Positions 40,263-55,629 of a stretch of DNA of 64,000 nucleotides are shown here, in pieces. The translations under genes and the position numbers were made by a program. Below the pieces are notes generated by a model. It saw only the letters and a list, made by a program, of their open reading frames with translations, was not told the DNA's origin and ran no database searches. The DNA is from Latrodectus hesperus (taxonomy: Eukaryota > Arthropoda > Arachnida > Araneae > Theridiidae). The stretch is from positions 67,655,761 to 67,719,760 of the forward strand of contig CM075854.1 of the NCBI GenBank assembly GCA_037975125.1. The letters run 5' to 3'. How positions within the stretch are numbered: position 1 is the first letter of the stretch; each line of letters opens with the position of its first letter.

Positions 40263-42892
40263 TGTTTGCAGTGACGCAACTTTCACTAGAATATAAAAAA
40301 TTTTACTCCAGTAAAATTTGTCAAGTTTATGTGATTAACAAGAAAAACATATAAAATTCATTTAAAAATTATAGCAATTATGATATTTCATTTACAAAAA
40401 AGAAGAACAAATAACAATAAAATCAAACGAGTCATTATTTTCATAATTTTTTTTTAAAATTCATGCTATCTCTTTACAATTAACAATCAATCAAAATTAT
40501 TTGCCAACAAATTTTTCTAATGATAGAAAGAATATATTTTGGAAATTTTTCTAACTAATAAATAAATCAAAATGTATAAACCAATAATTTTTTAAAAATA
40601 AAAATCAAATCAAAATATAATAATGGTAACTAAAGAAATAGATCTTGAAATAAATCTTGAATAATAAAAGAAAAAATTTTTTTATGAAACTGATTTAATG
40701 ATAAATAAAATCAAAATTTGCATTTATAAACATTAATTTAAACATAAAATATTTATCAAAAATTCTCAAAATTGATTACCCTTACTTAAAAAAGGGGAGA
40801 AAGAATTGCATAGTGATCATTTGAAAACTGGAGAAAATAGAAATATTTGAAACTAGTTGTCTTTGATTTCCACTTGTATATATTCTTGGGGAGATTGGTT
40901 TGAAAGCCATTTTAAAATTCAGGTCCAGGTTGAATTAAATTTCATGAACCAAAATTTTCGCAGTAGAGCTTCAGATATTAGTTTTAACTAATATCAAAAA
41001 ATGATACAATTTTTTAACTACTTTTTTATTCAGATAACACACACACACATAATATTATAAAAATATTACTAAACGAATAATGACATATCGACAAATACAT
41101 CTACGATCTTAGAGTAAGTTCACGAATTTAAATTCTTCACGAGGGATGTTGTCCACATTTTACGTTTTAGTTGAATATATTTTAAATATTAAAAACTAAA
41201 TTTTTATTCTATTTTTCTAATTCATAAATAAATTAAAGATTTTTTCTTTGTCTATTAATGAATTTATTTTTGTAATTTACAACATATTCAAATATGTTTC
41301 ATGCTTAAATCAATGCCTTTACTCAAAATGTATTCACTTGGTGAAACATGTTTGTGTTTATGTCTACTTTTCATGTTGAATATTCAGTGTTAAAGAATGG
41401 GATACATGAGTAATCCCATTTTCTAACACTAAGTATATTAATGTTTTAAAAGAAAACTAAAAATTATGCTTCAAATAATATTACAGAAAAATGGAGGATT
41501 TAAATGAAAGATTTTAAAGAAAATTAAAGCTCATTACAAAAAAATAAATATTTTATTACAAAAAGAAATTTGGATGATTTCTAAAAATTATAGTGTATTT
41601 TACAAATCTGATATAAAGCAGATTAATATTAGCATATTAGTTTTCACGTTCATAGTCTTATCATTTAATACCAAAAATTCTCTTGATATACTTAGTATCT
41701 ATTTGTATCTAGTAATAGAAGATAGAGCAAAATACTAAAGAGGGGAGATTTACAGTAAAAGGTAAATCGACGAAGTTTTATCCTAGAGAAAAAACCGTTG
41801 TGAACAGATACCGGTGAAAGAGAACATTTGTTTACTGTCAATTGTTCAACAGTCAACATGTCTTGGATGGAAGAATGATGTGCATTTGAGTATTTTTTGT
41901 TTTTCTCAGCCTTTTAATTTCATTGGGGACCCACATGAGAAGAAACATATTTCTCTTGGGACACTTGTAAACATTAATAATAACTGTTAACCTTTTCAAG
42001 AAGGTTGTTACATATATGCTCAGTTAAATGTTTCAAAAATGAGCTGTATAAATTCTCATTATCTAAATTGCTCTGTTCTGTCACCAAAATTGAATTTTTT
42101 CATTAACATCATTTACAGGCAAAACATTTTCTCTTTCGTTGACCTCTCTCATTATGATAAACAGGCCCTTTTCTAGCAAAGAAGTTGTACTTTTCTCAGT
42201 ATTAAAAAAATAAAATCAGAGAATTTTAAAAATTTTATTTTTTAAAAAATTGAGAGAACTTTTAGTCTATTGATGACAGCAAATTATTTTTATAAAAAAA
42301 TGCATACATGTCGCTTTCTTATATTTCTATGATATGATTATATTTTTTTAAAAATTGTCTTACAAACATTAAGCAAAAATTATAGCGAAACCATTGTATT
42401 AAATAGAAAATCCTTTTTTATGTATAAGCACGATTTGAAAAATAATAGTTGCCAACTTCTTAACACTCCTTCTGAATAAATTTAGTTACTAATGAATAAA
42501 AACATTAAAAATTATATTCGTTATATTTTATTACAAAGTGAAGTAAATTTGTTAAACATTTATTTTCCTGGAAAATAATTTAATTTATATGTATCTATAT
42601 TATTTTTTTTTAAAAGCACAAGCTTTTATTATTTTAAGGTTATTTATGAAATGTTATATAAATACTGCTTTTGGTGAATTTCACTTCTAAAAATATTTGG
42701 TTTTCTTTTCTTAAATGCTTCTAGGAACAACATGAATAAAACATGAAATTCTAACAAAACACATTTGTCTCTAAATACATAAATTTTGTGAAGTTCGAAA
42801 GGAAAAAATAATCTATCTTTCAAGCAAATTTATTCTTCAGCTTAATGTCAAATATTTTTGATTGTAATTATACGAAATCCATTTCATAGCTT
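40263..42892. other. Intergenic or intronic, no gene seen
   Basis: AT-rich. Less biased patches at 41730-41960 and 42060-42180 were not recognised. An imperfect hairpin at 41386-41430 is listed separately. Confidence 0.45.
41386..41430. repeat. Imperfect hairpin, 18-bp arms, 9-nt loop
   Basis: Left arm AGTGTTAAAGAATGGGAT (41386-41403) pairs with 41413-41430 at 16 of 18 positions, and partial pairing continues outward. The loop is ACATGAGTA. Geometry is roughly that of a small-RNA precursor, but it is short. Confidence 0.7.
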
Positions 42893-43196
<304 letters not shown>

Positions 43197-43596
43197 TAAA
43201 GACTGAAGTTCGCAAAAAGTATCAAATTTATTGTTTTTTTCTAAGAAAAGTTGAAAATGTGGCTCAAAATAAATCTGGAAATAAAAGGACTTTTTAGAAA
43301 TGGGAAATCATATATGGTTACCAATTAGAATTTAGAGAACTCTTTTAATAATCCAGTAACTTTCATTTTATTTATAACTCCTTTAATAATTGAAATATTA
43401 TATTGGTAGGATTTTATTTTGGTTTCTAAACATAGACTTGTTTCTCTTAAATAAATAGAAAAGTTCTCCAAATCTTTTATTTACTTTTTTATTGTAAAGG
43501 TTAGACCAATTTATTTTCAGTGCATAAGTCCTAAATTTCAGCCCATAATTCTTGAGTTATTTGAAACGCTTCATTAATTTTTAAAAAATCATATTT

Positions 43597-46184
<2,588 letters not shown>

Positions 46185-46436
46185 ATATGGTGGCTTAAGT
46201 GCTTCGAATACATGATGACAACACTAAAAAAAAGGTTCTGCATTTTAGACCCACTAGAACTAAAAGGCATGGAAGACAACGGTTAAGATGGGCTAACTTG
46301 GAAGAGTCAGATTTTCATTCTATTAATAAGAAGTATTAGAGGTCAAACATTTTTCAGAGGTTGTCATAGAGAAATATTCAAATGAAGACATTGGCTCTTA
46401 TTGGGCTGTCTGGCCAATTATGATGTTGATGATGAC
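46185..46436 (+). mobile_element. LINE C-terminal remnant with GAT-rich tail
   Basis: Plus-strand reading from 46185 gives degenerate VLRIHDDNTKKKVLHFRPT, then KRHGRQRLRWANLEESDF, and ends KTLALIGLSGQL before TGA at 46421. This matches the common ending of arthropod endonuclease-RT LINE proteins: (GH)VxRMxDxRxxKKV, GRPxLRWxDxVExD, and a final AHxGLSSQ. Stops interrupt it near 46340 and 46365. The tail after the stop (TGATGTTGATGATGAC) is the short GAT-type 3' repeat that often ends such elements. The rest of the element was not found upstream. Confidence 0.65.
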
Positions 46437-48894
46437 TCGTTGTTAAAGTCTTTTTAATGTCTAATAAAATACACTTTGAGGACGACGTTTCACTCAGATA
46501 AGGAAATTACATAAAGATCTAGAAATTTTTCATCATTAGAGTTCATGTGTGGTTGGGTTGGATTTATGTATTGATTGTGGAAAGATAATCTAGAAAGATA
46601 GATTCTTCATAAGATAAAGCAGTTAAGTAGAAGGATAAAGAATAATAAGATGCACTAATTTTACTATATTTGTATAATTTTTTATATTAGTACTGTTTAC
46701 GTTAAATGTATTCAATATATGCGTTAGTATTTCACTGGGGCTCCATCTGAGGAAAACGCTAATTTTATATTTAGTAAAATTTAGCTTGTCATCACACAGT
46801 TTTATAATATAGAAATTGATTTTGTTAAATATTTCATTTATAAATCATTAAATATTTACTTGATTAAATGATTTGGCAAATAAAGCATTTAGCCTTATTT
46901 CTCCCTTATCTATTTGTTGGAGAAAACTTGCAATAATTTATAGCATAGAAAGCTTGAAAAATAAATCAGATACTGAATAGAAACTTTATCAATTTACACA
47001 ATGCAAATCTGAGGTATATAATATGCTAACAAATACTGATAGATTATTTGCGAGAAGTCATCACATTACCTTTTTATTGCAAGTATCCTATTTATATAGG
47101 AACCGTCATTTATTCGATTCGTGCAGTGTTAAATTACATCATCCAATTTATAATTCTAAAATGTATAAAAAGCGAATTCACCTATTAAAAAATACCTTTA
47201 TTCTTTGAAGCCCTTCAGAGGAGAAACCTGAAAAAATGATTTTTTTTTTCTTACGACTGAGAAATAAAAAAAATAATGCTTATACGCCTAATTCTTCAAA
47301 CATTCATTTTAAATTATTAAACAATTAGTTTTCATCAGATTAGTAGTTTAAGGGTAAAATGATAAATATATAACTAATATTGGAAATGTGTTCGAATAAC
47401 TCAACATACAAACTTTTTGCCTTAGAGGAAAATGTATTTTTTAACTCAGTATCAATGCATTTTTTTAAGAATTGATACGAAGTTATCTATTTAATTATTT
47501 AATACTTAATGGGATGATCCATATTCGTAAGTTTTGATTTGATGTCATGTTTATCAGTGGTTTTTAATGTCTTTTCAATAGTTCATGGAACCCTTTTACG
47601 TATTTTTGACTTTGAAGATCCACAAGATTTAAAACTGTAGTGTTAATATGCAAAGGATACTTATACATGTAAATAAATGATATACTATCTTCCCCCCTCG
47701 AATAGCAATCTTGAGAGTTCACAATTTAATAAATCTAATCCTTATTCAATCAAGGGATAAATGAGAATCACGAATAAATGTGCAACAACACTGAGAAAAC
47801 CTCTGCAAAATATTGGCAACGACAAAATAGAATCTCGACACTATTAAGTTTATAGTCTTAATGAATAAGATGAAGCTGTTTTCTAACGATCTCATGACAG
47901 TATTAACTCAGATATTTGATAATTATTGTCTCAATTCAAAATCTGCAATTTTGAAATGACTTTTTGTTGTGTTTAATAAAGCAGAAGTTTTTTACCCGAT
48001 TAAGTACGTGGAGTGCAGGTTCTTTTAACTTGGTCACTTCTTCCTATATAGTATAATAACCTAATAGCTCAAAACCGTTGCTTGAAAAAAACTTTATTAA
48101 TATCGACGGTTCTTTGAGATCTTTCTCAGAGAGTGAACTACATCTACGTATTGAAAGAGAGGAAATTCGGACAACTACAAATCAACCATCCTGATAGACA
48201 GCATGCAAAAAGCTGTACGCAAATTCAATTTTCTGCTAATCATAGGTAACTGAGAGCAAATTTGGGATTTTCCAATTTAAACAGATTGGTTTTATCATCA
48301 CACCAATGTGAGTCCTAAATTTAACAAAAATAACAATTTAAGTCATATTGATTAAATGAATGGCTGTTAGATAAAATTGTGTCGCTGCCTCATTGCTTTA
48401 AAAGGTTTTCGGTACCAATAGAAAGTAGATTGGGAGTCAACTACAAACAGCTTCGTCAGAGAGAATGATGGTTAAATTAATAGCTTTTGAACTTAAATAC
48501 TAAAAGTTGACCATTCAACTTGGCTTTAAAAGAGTGGAATAAGTACTAGGCGAGAAATGACACAAAACATTTAAATCTAATAGCCGTTTAATTTCACAGT
48601 GCTGCAAAGCTTTTAATTCGAATTTTTTTTTTTACTCTAAATTGTCAAATTTGCACAAAAAATCTTAAATAAAGTGTTTATTTTTAACAAAATTATGAAA
48701 GTTATTTCTATATATAATTTTGTGTGTGTGTGTGTGTGGATTAGTTTTACTAGTATATTCCTAGCAACATTGGTAATAAAATGATTAGCACTGCCATCGT
48801 CAGTTAAATTGTTAATGTGTTAGGCTCTCATCGTGGACATGGATAACTTAATTGTTCAGAATCTACCTTAAGCCGTATATCTTGAAAGAATTTA
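46437..48894. other. Intergenic or intronic, no gene seen
   Basis: AT-rich with moderately complex stretches at 47540-47640 and 47990-48560 that were read in all frames without recognition. There is a (TG)9 repeat at 48721-48738. Confidence 0.4.
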
Positions 48895-48952
48895 TTTTTT
48901 CTAAAAAAGTGACCTCAGAGTTTTCCCTCTGAGGTCACTTTTTTAGAAAAAA
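48895..48952. repeat. Perfect hairpin, 26-bp arms, 6-nt loop
   Basis: Left arm 48895-48920 contains AAAAAAGTGACCTCAGAG; loop TTTTCC; right arm 48927-48952 is the exact reverse complement of the whole left arm. The inner 15 bp are of balanced composition, so the structure is not a low-complexity artefact. Confidence 0.92.
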
Positions 48953-49374
48953 CCTTACATTCACGACCTCTTAATGTAAATAACAATTCGAGTCTAAGAG
49001 AAATTGAAAGTTTGAAAAATTGAGATTAAGTATAATTTATAACCCACAGAAATTTTTAAATTTCTTTAATCAAATTTCTTGCATTTATGCTAGTTATTTT
49101 CTAATTAATATCATGAATTGTACAATAAATTAATTTTAGCATTTACACCTATGATACAGGATTCCATTGAATTAAATAAATATTAGTTTTCAATTACATT
49201 TTTATAATTAAAAAATTTTTGATATAATCATAATTTTATAGTTTGTGCCAGTTATTTATCAAACTTCTGTTGAAAGTAAGGGAGTAATCAAAATTTTCTA
49301 ATCATTATTCCTTCATATCGTCTATCTTTGTTCAAATAATTTTTTATTAATTTAATTATCTATAAATTTTTCAG
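48953..49374. other. AT-rich sequence before the candidate exon
   Basis: No gene seen. The last bases, CTATAAATTTTTCAG, look like an intron 3' end. Confidence 0.4.
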
Positions 49375-49511
49375 ATGAGACTGTTAAGTCCTTCGCAAGT
49401 TATCAAAGATGTAAAAAAGAGGAAAAAATTCTACGGAACAGAAGACAATTGTGGTCCTTTAGAAAGTCTGTCTCAAAACCTCACAAGACCACGGATAATT
49501 TTAATACTTAA
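49375..49511 (+). CDS. Candidate terminal coding exon, unrecognised
   Basis: A splice-acceptor-like TATAAATTTTTCAG is followed at 49375 by a patch of balanced composition. In the frame with codons from 49377 it reads ETVKSFASYQRCKKEEKI, then LRNRRQLWSFRKSVSKPH, and ends TTDNFNT before TAA at 49509. This Lys/Arg/Ser-rich ending would suit a cytoplasmic tail. A second frame, from ATG at 49375, is also open, to TAG at 49531, and starts MRLLSPSQVIKDVKKRKKF. Only one can be real. No upstream exon has been identified and no family is recognised. It lies 1.5 kb upstream of the Rab start on the same strand. Confidence 0.3.
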
Positions 49512-50519
49512 AAGTTTGGACTATACTTATTAGTACATATTAGATGTTACCCTTCTCATTTTTTATTTTAATCTATTATATAATACCTTAAAATATAAGA
49601 TTATTCTAGTACTTAGTACATATAACATACAATGAAAATCAAAACTCAATATGCACACTAGATTTTGATTCTCTAAGGGTAATATTTCCAAGATTAGAGA
49701 CATTGTTAGCAGTAATTACAAGGAATTGACTGTTTAAATCTCATTTGCATTTCAATATTTATTTTCCATCAATCATACATAAAACATTAAATAACATGTT
49801 AAATAAATTTAATAATATATATAAAATAATATATACTATGAGGATAGTTAAATTATAAATTAGTGTCAGTATCTCTATTTTAAAATATTTAAACATAACC
49901 TATAAGCACAATAATTAACTACTATTACTTAATTATAATTTTGCAAATAAATAAATAGGTAAAAAAGAAAAAAAATGAATAAATTCATAAAAGCAAAAAA
50001 AAAATTAAAAATCTACTTTTTACTTTTTTTTTGTAAAATAAATTTAATCAAATTGAGAATGTTGCAATGAAAATAAAAATGTGTAAAATTTCCTTTATTT
50101 ATTCACCTTCTACGATCAAATTTTATTAAATACCTTTTCAACTTTTTTGATGCGTTTAAAGCAGAGTTTTGGCCAATTTCCAAGTTCTTTTACTAAAAAA
50201 ACTAACATGAATTTATGAGTTATTCATAGTATTGTTCATCGGAAAGTACCAATGATCTTGGTGACCAAGAATTCTGAATTGTATTAAATCTTGATTCATA
50301 GAAAATTAACCGCAATACAGAGAATCAGTTCTCACATGCAACATATTTTAATTATGACAGATACATAAAAATTATTAGTCATTATTTATTTTGGCATGAA
50401 GTTCATGAAATTTTAGAGGTGTAGATAGAAAAAAAATTAAAAATTCGGTGCTACTTTCAACAATGGAAATTTATGTTTTCAATTAATATTTAAAATTAGT
50501 GTATTTAATCCAATTTAAA

Positions 50520-50588
<69 letters not shown>

Positions 50589-50760
50589 TGTTTAATTTTC
50601 TCTCTAACCATAACTATTTAAATTAATGATTTAGTCCAATATTTATGTATAGAAAGACAATTAAAGCAAATTTTGGATTAAAGAAGTTTTCCCATCCTTT
50701 TAAATTGAGGCTACAAAAAAGCCACTTTAATCTTTAAAATGAAGTGTGTCCTTTAAACAG
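49512..50760. other. Intergenic, no gene seen
   Basis: AT-rich sequence between the candidate exon and the Rab promoter. It contains a TA array at 50524-50585. Confidence 0.45.
50524..50585. repeat. (TA)n microsatellite, about 62 bp
   Basis: Uninterrupted TA dinucleotides roughly 400 bp upstream of the Rab start codon. Confidence 0.97.
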
Positions 50761-51002
50761 AGAAATAAATTTCAGGCTACGCGTGTCTTTTGTTGGAGAC
50801 CTACATCTGCCAGGGGTAAAATTGTTATTGCACACACTGGGAAGTGAAAAAGGGGGTGGGCGATTTCAAGCAAAGGGGGATTGATTACAACTTCTGTGGG
50901 GAAGTGACGTCATGCTGGGTGGTGATGTCATCCTATGCGCCTCGCCATGCCCTCTAGCGAGCGAATCCCTCTCATTGATTGATCAGATTAGCTCTTGTCA
51001 AC
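50761..51002 (+). promoter_or_regulatory. Promoter and 5' UTR region of the Rab gene
   Basis: This is the most GC-rich non-repeat stretch of the window. It contains GGGGTGGGCG at 50853-50862 (GC-box or KLF/Sp-type), the palindromic cAMP response element TGACGTCA at 50905-50912, and a half-matching TGATGTCA at 50923-50930. The sequence before the start codon, TTGTCAACATGG, is a good eukaryotic start context. No TATA box is evident near the start, which fits a housekeeping-type promoter. The transcription start is not determined. Confidence 0.55.
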
Positions 51003-51126
51003 ATGGCAGCAGAATTTGCAGCGACCTACAAAATCCTCGTCCTGGGTGATAGCAATGTGGGGAAAACTTGCATTGTCCACCGATTTTGCGATGAAAGATA
51101 CTACGATACTTATATCTCCACTATTG
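51003..51126 (+). CDS. Rab-family small GTPase, first coding exon
   Basis: Rab GTPases switch between GDP and GTP forms to direct vesicle transport at membranes. The exon codes for 41 residues and the first base of a glycine codon. The start is the ATG at 51003 (MAAEFAATYKILVLGDSNVG); an upstream in-frame TTG is unlikely. The P-loop GxxxxGKT lies at residues 15-22 (GDSNVGKT), followed by the helix CIVHRFCDERYYDT and switch I YISTIG, where Thr40 is the expected magnesium-binding residue. The exon ends at ATTG|GTAAGA, a consensus donor in phase 1. Later elements (WDTAGQE, NKxD, SAK, C-terminal cysteines) lie outside this exon and were not found in the window. The subfamily cannot be fixed from 41 residues: Rab8-, Rab19/33- and RabX4-like proteins share parts of it. 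Confidence 0.9.
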
Positions 51127-54100
51127 GTAAGACTTTTTCATTCATTGCATTTCTCTATTCGGAAGAAAATTCCCTCTAAAAATCCCCAGATAAATAGCTC
51201 CTTTTAGCATCTTAGTGTTTTCGTTGCATCTTAAGTTCATTTGCTTACAATTCTTTAATTAATGATAATTTTTTAACTAAACATTTGAAGTGTTTTGCAT
51301 TTATGTAATTTATGCAATGCATATTCCTTTATTTAAAGCATGTATTTTAATGGATATATGCTTCCTTTTTCCGAAGTTTTCGTTTTTCTGAGTTATGTAA
51401 TGCACTTTATCTTACCTTGACTTCAATTATATTAAAAAGGTAAAAACAGCATGCTACATTTTACATTTGTTACTTAAATTAGCAATAAGAAAATTTTCTC
51501 TTAAAAATATCAAATATTTCGAATGATATTATTAAGACGCACTTGCTGATACCTGTCAGATAAATATTTTTTTTAAATTTGTATCAAGTACATCGCATAC
51601 AATGTAAATGCTAGAATATTATCAAATTATGTTGCGTGCAGAATAGTAGCTGGAATATTTTAAGACAAACTTTCTATATTTATCTTCTTTTAAATTTGAA
51701 GTTTTTACTGGATTACTCAATTTTTTTATTTTATAGAAATTTTAAAAGGAACTTAAATAGGTATTATTATTTATTCCCACTTATTTTGGCATTTCTCGTA
51801 AAAACAGTTTTTGAATACATTTCAATGTTGCTAAATTCTATAACAATTTCAGTAAGCATTATTCCTGTACTTTTCCAAAATATAACTTTAATTGAAAATT
51901 TTATCATTCATCACTAAAATTTTTTATTTTTTTCATAGAATATCTTTTGCTTAGAAAAGTTAAATTTAATCATTTCATTTAACAGTTACACACATTTAAT
52001 AATATTATTTGTATTTGCTTCTTTCATGTAATTGTAAATTGACTTACATAAAGTCACTATAAAATCTTTATGCATAAAATTTTCATTAGAAATTAAACAT
52101 TACATATTTTAAATTCTATTTTGTAAATAGAATTTAAGGTTTAAATTCTCCATTTATTTATATAAAATTTTATTTAAAAATTAAACTCACTTTTTAGCAG
52201 GAAAATTAATTCGATTTTAAATACGTTTTCAATTATTTAATCATATTTGCTAATTTAAAACCTTATATATGGTAAATATCAACAAATCGATATAAATTTA
52301 AATAGAAACATTTTAAAATTGCTTCTAACTTTAAATTTTTATATGCACATTAAAATATTTTTTATAACTTCGTTTGTTGAGCGAATTTATGTTTTTAATA
52401 TAAAATGTTAATTTTTTCAAATATAACTATTAATAGTATTTGAATGATATTTATTATAAAAATTTCCAGAGACAAATATTAACTTAAATCTTTTTAATTA
52501 ATTTACTTTTTATTCACATATTTTATACAATAATAAAAACTTTATTTAAAAAATTTTCAGAACATAAAGAAGAAATTATATTTTTTAAATTTTATATTAA
52601 AATGCTTATTATGGAATTTTTTTAAGTAGAATGTATCTGCGACTTATAAAACATATAGCATAGCTGAACAAAATGTGTCTTCAAAACTGGTTTCACTTTT
52701 TAAATTCCACTTGTGCGAATGCAATAATTTATGATGCCCACTGTAAAAAAAAAAGAATGTACTAGAAACGGATTTTCACTTGTATGCAAATTTAGTATTA
52801 TCGTAACTTTTATTGTTCTAGAAAGTCGTCTGTATTGCAACCTTGGTAGTGGTTCAGTTAAGTTCATTTTACTGTCTTTAAATAATGCATCAAAAAATTT
52901 AATAAACATGTAAAAATTTGAGCTCAAAATATAGGTAATTGATTAAAAACTAAATAAAATATGAAAACTTGTATAAAATTAGAATTAACCTGTAAGGATT
53001 TTTTTCAAAATATAATTTGTGAATTATTTATAATTTTTTTAAACCTTTTAGCTCTCTTTTCTGCACTAACAATAATCGAATGTTGCTCATATGTAAAGAT
53101 ATTTTATATGACCTTTATTTTATTTAGTAAATTTTATAATATTTTTGAAGCTGAATTTCACTTTTTAACGAGATAAATTTTTTAAAAAGCAAGAGATTTT
53201 TCTTATTAATTTAATATTTTTCTATTATATAAAATATTTTATACGCTAGCTACAAAATTATTCAGCTTAAATTTTCATAAGCATTTATTGTTTAATGTAA
53301 TAGATTTGTTTATTTGATAAATATTTTGCTCAGTAAACTTAATTTTAATCCAAATATTTCATCTTGGTTTTTTGCAATTTATTAAAATTGCCCGATTGTA
53401 TATTAACATTTGCCTAAATCTTTAACCTTTCTATCAAAGCAACGGGGGGGTACCAATGGCAAAGTCCTAGAATTAGCTTTTGCACTTTGAGAATAATGTT
53501 CTGTTTAAATTAATTTAACGAAAAATACGAGCCTTAATTTTTTTATTAAGTTATTTCTGAGGTTGGAGTATAAGGGCCTTTTGTATTGAAAAAGGCTATA
53601 ATTAATCTGAGAAACCTTAATGAGCAAGCAAAAAGCTAATGGATAAATTAATGAAAAGTGACGCATTCACGTCTTCCAGTAATCACATCTACACTATACA
53701 CACTTTTAATAGTTTTTTTTTATTTAAATCTATCTAAAAGTTAGATGTGAGAACATGATAGTTTTGGAATCATTAAAAAGTAGCATTTTTGTAACTTCTT
53801 AATTAATTTTAGCTATGTTCATTGTAAATTCTTTTATGACCCATCACAAATAGTATGTAAAATTATGTTTTTACACAGCAAATTAATTACATGATTGCAA
53901 TTACTCAATTTTTTTAACTATTAACCAAACTGAAGTTTGAAACACTATTTTGTCTTGTCCATATATTTTGAAAAATATGTGCTCTTCTCTGCATATGATT
54001 TATAAATAAACTTTTCATCTAATTGTATCCTAAAATATAAATCCGTTATATTTCAGATATTAGGTAATCATCTATGTAATGTAGATTATTTTTTAAATAC

Positions 54101-54859
54101 TTTTTCAGATCTTAAATTTGCTTCTACCTCGAATCTAGCAATTAACATTTCACTAAATGGTGTTCATTAAGAAAAATAAGTTTCGTATTTTAACAAGAAT
54201 AATCTTCTTATTATTAAATCAAAATGTAGCAGTCTTTATTTTTAATGGTATTTTTTAACTTCTTATTTGAAGAAACATTGCTATATTCTCAAAGTTCACA
54301 TTTAAACTAATATACAAGTTAAACAATATCCTAGTCTTGCATACAAGAATTTCACAGCAAACTTTCCCTTTACTTAAGATTTGAAGATTATATTTACAAT
54401 ACTAGTTAAATATTTATTTATATCATTTGTAAATGAAATTTTTAAATCCAAAATTCATCCTCATGTATATCTGAGATAGAGAAAAAGGGCAACTTATATT
54501 CTGTTAAGCTATTGTAACTTTTATCAAAATAAATAATAACGTTTTTTATAATGCGATTTAATACTTGATGCCTTTATATATCATGCATTTCTTGCATACA
54601 TTGAAATTGAATCCATCTCCTTCACCCATTTTTTTCTCAAATCACTTTCAAAATTATTTGATTGAAAAATACAAAACCAAAGTCATAATTTATGATAAAT
54701 TTAAATAATTTTCATTATTTAAGAAATTTGGAAATATCTACGATCAAAAAATTGGTTTCATAAAGTTTTTAATCTGTAAATCAGTATTTTTTTAATTTTC
54801 ATAAATTAATTGTTCTGATTCTTGACTAAAATAATAAATGGAGGGATGAAAATGCGTCA
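51127..54859 (+). other. Probable first intron of the Rab gene
   Basis: It starts GTAAGACTTT after exon 1. AT-rich, with no recognisable coding sequence; the open frames at 51636, 52731 and 52961 are Phe/Ile/Lys-rich noise. No second Rab exon (DFK..., WDTAGQE) was found on the plus strand. Confidence 0.5.
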
Positions 54860-55010
54860 AGTATAACTTTATTTGATGCAGTCACTTTTTATACATACGA
54901 TTGATACCTACGTTTTAAGTCGATTCCGAATCACCACAAACTCCATACCTGAGGTGGGATTCAAACTCCTGACTGCCGAACTGAATGCAACCATTCATTT
55001 GTCATCTCAG
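54860..55010 (-). repeat. SINE-like element with tRNA-derived head
   Basis: On the minus strand 55010-54949 resembles a compact tRNA: it begins CTGAGATG and ends CACCTCAG, so the acceptor ends pair at all but one position. AGTTTGAATCCC resembles the polymerase III B box. A further ~90 bp (CGGAATCGACTTAAAACG and so on) follows and ends in AATAAAG, as a SINE body and tail would. The A box is weak. The source tRNA is not identified. Confidence 0.42.
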
Positions 55011-55593
55011 TTAAAATATGTAGGAACAGTGAAGTTTGTTTCCTTTTAAAATGTTTCACTATTTTAGAAATAAAAAAATATTCAAAATGTATTTAGAAAG
55101 ATAATACTTTATATGTAATTTAATATATTGTAAAAAATCAGTTTGTATTTATAATTTGTATATCATAACAGTAATTATTGTAACTACCTGTAATATGTTT
55201 GATATAAGTACTGCTTCATCTGCCTTTGTACTGTACTAACATCTGCCTTTGTGAATTATATTGCCAATGAAGTTTGTAAATGTACGCTATCTATTTTAAC
55301 GTTCCAGATTAAATTTTTTCAAAATATAGCTCTTCTATTACAGTTAAAGAATCAAGTTCCGATTTATTATCCAATTTTTATTTTGAGGAAAAATAGTGTC
55401 TTAATGATGAAATCATCATCGTCACCTCAAAGAAAGAAAGACGCTGAGAAAACAGAAATTGAATGAATTTTAGGAGCAAATTATTAACATTCTTGTGAGG
55501 ATACTTTGTCTGTCCCTGTAGACTAAGTTTATTTGAAGAGTTCTATTTATACTAAAGACATCAATACATCAATAGTATTCTAAGTTCTTTCAG

Positions 55594-55629
55594 CTTTTTT
55601 TTCTCTCTCTCTCTCATCTCTTTCTCTCA
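55594..55629. repeat. CT-rich tract ending in CAG
   Basis: A run of T then CT units ends in TCTCTCAG at 55630. It resembles a strong splice acceptor, but what follows shows no coding match. Confidence 0.7.

Noticed and set aside
50979..51002. Upstream extension of the Rab protein from an in-frame TTG
   Set aside because: The ATG at 51003 has a good start context and gives the usual short N-terminus; nuclear genes rarely use TTG.
50995..51207. Second open frame overlapping the Rab exon
   Set aside because: Shadow frame; its translation has no domain and ignores the donor site at 51127.
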